DNA of 9,037 nt from Flavobacteriaceae bacterium. GTDB lineage: Bacteria; Bacteroidota; Bacteroidia; Flavobacteriales; Flavobacteriaceae. Positions 6,592 through 9,037 of this stretch are shown piece by piece. Position 1 is the first letter of the stretch. Each line of letters opens with the position of its first letter. Below the pieces are notes generated by a model, which searched no databases, was not told the origin of the DNA, and was given only the letters and a program-made list of their open reading frames with translations. The stretch spans positions 1 through 9,037 of the forward strand of contig JAUWLK010000100.1 of assembly GCA_030613745.1 (NCBI GenBank), written 5' to 3'. The translations under genes were made by a program, and so were the position numbers.

Positions 6592-6626
6592 AGTTGTAAA
6601 TTTTATCCTTTACGGAATAGTTTAAC

Positions 6627-8567
6627 TTAAAATTGTTTAATTGTTTTATCTATTTCTTTTTGGATGATTTTAGAGAATTCCTCAACTGTGAAAACTCCTA
6701 AATCACCTTCGCTGTGTTTCCTTACAGAAACAGTACCTTCTTTTTCTTCATTTTCGCCAATAATTAACATATATGGAATCTTATTAATTTCAGCATCTCT
6801 AATCTTTCTTCCAACCTTTTCATTACGGTCGTCAACGAGGGCGCGAATTTCGTAATTTTCTAACAAATTTAAAACTTTTTTCGTATATTTTTCATATTTC
6901 TCGCTAATTGGTAATAAAATAGCCTGTTCAGGTGTTAACCAAAGTGGAAAATTACCGCCAGTATGTTCAATTAAAATTGCTATAAATCTTTCCATTGACC
7001 CAAAAGGAGCGCGATGTATCATTACTGGTCTGTGTAATTGATTGTCTGATCCTTTATAAGTTAAATCAAAACGTTCAGGTAAATTATAATCTACCTGTAT
7101 AGTTCCAAGTTGCCAATTGCGCCCTAATACATCCTTGACCATAAAGTCTAACTTCGGACCATAAAAAGCAGCTTCACCATATTCTATATTTGTTTGTAAT
7201 CCTTTTTCTTTAGTTGCTTTAATTATAGCATTTTCTGCTTTGTTCCAGTTTTCATCACTACCAATATATTTTTCTTTATCCTCAGGGTCACGTAAAGATA
7301 TTTGGGTTGTAAAATTTTCAAAACCTAATGAACTGAAAACATACATAACGATATCAATTACCGCTTTAAACTCTTCATTTAATTGTTCAGGAGTACAAAA
7401 AATATGTGCATCGTCTTGTGTAAATCCTCTTACACGGGTCAATCCGTGAAGTTCACCACTTTGCTCATACCTATATACCGTACCAAATTCAGCAAATCTT
7501 ACAGGTAAATCTTTGTAAGAATATGGTTTTGCATTGTATATTTCACAGTGATGCGGACAATTCATGGGTTTTAATAAAAATTCTTCATTGTCTTTTGGTG
7601 TGTGAATTGGCTGAAAACTATCTTTACCATATTTGGCATAATGACCAGAAGTTACATACAATTCCTTTTGACCAATATGTGGTGTTATAACCATTTGGTA
7701 GCCAGCTTTTTTTTGAGCTTTTTTCAAAAATTGTTCTAATCTTTCTCGTAAAGCAGCTCCTTTAGGCAGCCATAAAGGCAGTCCTTGACCAACTTTTTGA
7801 GAAAATGTAAATAACTCTAATTCTTTCCCTAATTTTCTATGATCTCTTTTTTTAGCTTCTTCTATTAATTCTAAATATTCTTTAAGCTCTTTTTGTTTAG
7901 GAAATGAAATTCCATAAACTCGTGTTAGTTGTTTGTTTTTTTCATCACCCCTCCAATAGGCTCCAGCAACACTCATTATTTTGATAGCTTTTATGATTCC
8001 AGTGTTAGGAATATGTCCGCCTCTGCATAAATCTGTAAAATCACTATGATCACAAAAAGTAATATCACCATCTTCTAAATTTTCAATGAGCTCAACTTTA
8101 AATATATTATTTTGTTCTTTATAATATTTTAAAGCATCAGCTTTTGTTACAGAACGCATTTTAAATTCAAATTTCTGACGAGCAAATTCCAACATTTTAT
8201 CTTCAATTTTTTTGAAGTTATTTTCTGAAATTGTTTCATCTCCAAAATCTACATCATAGTAAAAACCATTTTCAATAGCAGGACCGATTGTTAATTTAGC
8301 TTTCGGATAAAAATATAAAATAGTTTGAGCTAATATATGAGCTGATGAATGCCAAAAAACTTTTTTACCTTCTGGATCTTTCCATGTAAACAGGGTTAAT
8401 GTTCCATCACTCGTTAATGGAGTTTTGGTTTCAATAATTGTATCATTGAATTTGGCAGAAATTACATTTCTGGCAAAACCTTCACTTATACTTTTAGCAA
8501 CATCAATAGCAGTACTGTTCTTTGTAAACTCTTTAATAGTACCGTCAGGTAAAGTAATCTTTATCAT
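6627..8567 (-). CDS. thrS: Threonyl-tRNA synthetase
   Basis: Charges tRNA-Thr with threonine and removes mischarged serine. The 646 residues match the usual bacterial length of about 640. Domains in order: TGS (about 1-60); second additional/editing domain (about 65-220) with H73-x3-H77 and C181-x3-H185; class II catalytic core (about 245-540); anticodon-binding domain (about 545-640). The core zinc ligands appear to be C337 (MNCPHH), H388 (DDAHIF) and H518 (IHRAPFGS). Motif 2 is around RFAEFGTVYRYEQSG (357-371) and motif 3 around 518-535 (HRAPFGSMERF). All key residues are present, so the enzyme should aminoacylate and edit. It is the first gene of the thrS-infC-rpmI-rplT operon. ATG 8567 opens directly into MIKITLPDGT, the normal TGS start. 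No long leader is present, so no T-box-like or E. coli-like thrS operator is apparent. Confidence 0.99.
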   Translation of the reverse strand: MIKITLPDGTIKEFTKNSTAIDVAKSISEGFARNVISAKFNDTIIETKTPLTSDGTLTLFTWKDPEGKKVFWHSSAHILAQTILYFYPKAKLTIGPAIENGFYYDVDFGDETISENNFKKIEDKMLEFARQKFEFKMRSVTKADALKYYKEQNNIFKVELIENLEDGDITFCDHSDFTDLCRGGHIPNTGIIKAIKIMSVAGAYWRGDEKNKQLTRVYGISFPKQKELKEYLELIEEAKKRDHRKLGKELELFTFSQKVGQGLPLWLPKGAALRERLEQFLKKAQKKAGYQMVITPHIGQKELYVTSGHYAKYGKDSFQPIHTPKDNEEFLLKPMNCPHHCEIYNAKPYSYKDLPVRFAEFGTVYRYEQSGELHGLTRVRGFTQDDAHIFCTPEQLNEEFKAVIDIVMYVFSSLGFENFTTQISLRDPEDKEKYIGSDENWNKAENAIIKATKEKGLQTNIEYGEAAFYGPKLDFMVKDVLGRNWQLGTIQVDYNLPERFDLTYKGSDNQLHRPVMIHRAPFGSMERFIAILIEHTGGNFPLWLTPEQAILLPISEKYEKYTKKVLNLLENYEIRALVDDRNEKVGRKIRDAEINKIPYMLIIGENEEKEGTVSVRKHSEGDLGVFTVEEFSKIIQKEIDKTIKQF

Positions 8568-8587
8568 ATTCTAATTTAATAAAGCTG

Positions 8588-8595
8588 CAAAGATA
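8588..8595 (-). promoter_or_regulatory. -7 box of the thrS operon promoter
   Basis: On the - strand TATCTTTG matches TAnnTTTG exactly, 20 bases before the thrS ATG. The -33 region is T-rich with no clear TTG at the right distance. The leader would be only about 12-15 nt, leaving little room for leader-based control of the operon. Confidence 0.52.
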
Positions 8596-8756
8596 CATAT
8601 CACAATTTAAAAAAGGTATTTTACCGTATTAAAAAATCAAAATTCTGTTGGATTCAATTTCTTATGATACTTCTTTAAATAAATTACGCTTTCTAATATA
8701 CTATATGATATAAGTTTTTTATTTTTTTGATAATTATTGATAACGAAAATACACAT

Positions 8757-8804
8757 AATCAGTTTGTTGAATAAAATATGATTAAAATGATAAAAAAACT
8801 GATT
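8757..8804. repeat. Imperfect 12-bp inverted repeat
   Basis: AATCAGTTTGTT (8757-8768) is complementary to AAAAAACTGATT (8793-8804) at 11 of 12 positions, with 24 bases between. It lies about 30 bp upstream of the first GCACCCGC promoter-like block. It could be a regulator site or a weak hairpin; chance in AT-rich DNA is also possible. Confidence 0.4.
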
Positions 8805-8834
8805 TAAAATTAGGATTATATTTATAATTGATTG

Positions 8835-8850
8835 TATTTTTGCACCCGCT
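8835..8850 (+). promoter_or_regulatory. Upstream promoter-like block (P1) with GCACCCGCT
   Basis: TATTTTTG at 8835-8842 matches the -7 box TAnnTTTG and is followed at once by CACCCGCT. Thirteen bases, TTTTGCACCCGCT, are identical to the downstream block at 8967-8979. No TTG is found at the -33 position, so it looks weaker than the second copy. Confidence 0.42.
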
Positions 8851-8882
8851 AAATCTAAATAGAAAAACAACGAAGATTTGGC
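8848..8882 (+). other. Stem-loop at the predicted 5' end of the P1 transcript
   Basis: GCTAAATCT (8848-8856) pairs with AGATTTGGC (8874-8882) over nine positions with one G-U, closing a 17-nt A-rich loop. It begins where a transcript from the 8835-8842 -7 box would start, so it could cap that RNA. It lacks a T tract, so it is not a terminator on this strand. Confidence 0.38.
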
Positions 8883-8940
8883 TAAGTTCAAAGGTTAAAA
8901 TTCACTATTCTCACATAAGAAAAAATAATTCAATTTTTAT

Positions 8941-8979
8941 TTGTTGGAATGGAAAAAAGGTTTTAATTTTGCACCCGCT
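8941..8979 (+). promoter_or_regulatory. Strong Bacteroidota-type promoter (P2) pointing out of the window
   Basis: TTG at 8941-8943 (and again 8944-8946), a 17-20 base spacer, and TAATTTTG at 8964-8971 give a full -33/-7 promoter of the Bacteroidota primary sigma factor. CACCCGCT follows directly. Transcription would start near 8977-8980 and run out of the window. The GC-rich GCACCCGC start region, shared with the copy at 8838-8850, resembles what I recall for flavobacterial stable-RNA or other very active promoters. The gene it serves is not in the window. Confidence 0.62.
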
Positions 8980-9037
8980 TTGAGAGATAAGGAAAGATTG
9001 GGATGATGTGGAGCGGATTTAGTGGATTTAGATTTAC

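Larger units (their letters stand above)
8568..9037. other. 470-bp intergenic region without a convincing gene
   Basis: AT-rich region upstream of thrS and extending to the window edge. From left to right it holds the thrS promoter, an AT-rich stretch with an imperfect inverted repeat (8757-8804), and two rightward promoter-like blocks (8835-8850 and 8941-8979). No tRNA or rRNA fold is visible inside it. A short frame opening at ATG 9003 is cut off by the window end after 11 codons and cannot be judged. Confidence 0.7.

Noticed and set aside
6664..7449. Plus-strand frames (6664-6855 and 7240-7449) opposite thrS
   Set aside because: Antisense shadows within an intact ThrRS; Ser-rich, no homology recognised.
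8568..8640. T-box or other riboswitch upstream of thrS
   Set aside because: The predicted leader is too short, and no T-box motif or anti-terminator is present.
8637..8891. Minus-strand 84-codon frame upstream of thrS
   Set aside because: Its start lies within the outgoing promoter region, the protein is Ile/Asn/Lys-rich as expected from random AT-rich DNA, and it has no recognisable motif.
8851..8935. tRNA or small RNA gene between the two GCACCCGC blocks
   Set aside because: No cloverleaf, no GGTTCAAATCC-type T arm and no terminator; only one stem-loop at the left end.
9003..9037. Possible gene start at ATG 9003 (MMWSGFSGFRF, open to the edge)
   Set aside because: Only 11 codons are visible with no family match; the short GGATTTAG repeat makes it look like leader DNA just as well.

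Overview
The window is low-GC, AT-rich chromosomal DNA from a member of the Bacteroidota, most likely Flavobacteriia (Flavobacteriaceae-like). Four things support this. The proteins look like flavobacterial versions of their families. Most starts lack a Shine-Dalgarno sequence. Several upstream regions carry the Bacteroidota-type -7 box TAnnTTTG rather than an E. coli -10. The order thrS-infC-rpmI-rplT is the classical translation operon. No mobile element, CRISPR array, prophage or sign of recent transfer is visible; this is mostly core genome.

Layout: the 3' end of a glutamate dehydrogenase gene (gdhA, + strand) ends at 415 and is followed by an intrinsic terminator. A 3-kb + strand gene (517-3537) encodes an unusual protein of about 1006 residues: two receiver-like domains in tandem, then a PEP-synthase/PPDK-type ATP-grasp domain, then a C-terminal region I do not recognise. 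It lacks the phosphohistidine and PEP-binding domains of true PEP synthases. A bidirectional terminator separates it from a convergent gene for a small lipoprotein cytochrome c (3611-4030, -). That gene is divergent from prfA (RF1, 4178-5254, +) across a 147-bp region with facing promoters. A second bidirectional terminator lies between prfA and the convergent - strand operon thrS-infC-rpmI-rplT (8567 down to 5327).

Points of interest in the translation operon: infC has no ATG, GTG or TTG that could give a full-length protein, and the homologous N-terminus begins at an AUA codon, as expected for an IF3-autoregulated gene. The 98-nt rpmI-rplT gap folds into a two-part stem that could be an L20 autoregulatory site.

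The last 470 bp (8568-9037) hold no convincing gene. They contain the thrS promoter and, pointing right, two promoter-like blocks sharing TTTTGCACCCGCT. I infer that these drive a highly expressed unit just beyond the window, possibly a stable-RNA (rRNA or tRNA) operon.

Functionally, most of the window serves protein synthesis (RF1, IF3, L35, L20, ThrRS), flanked by nitrogen assimilation (GDH), a c-type cytochrome and the unexplained receiver/ATP-grasp protein. That last protein is the best candidate here for undescribed biology.
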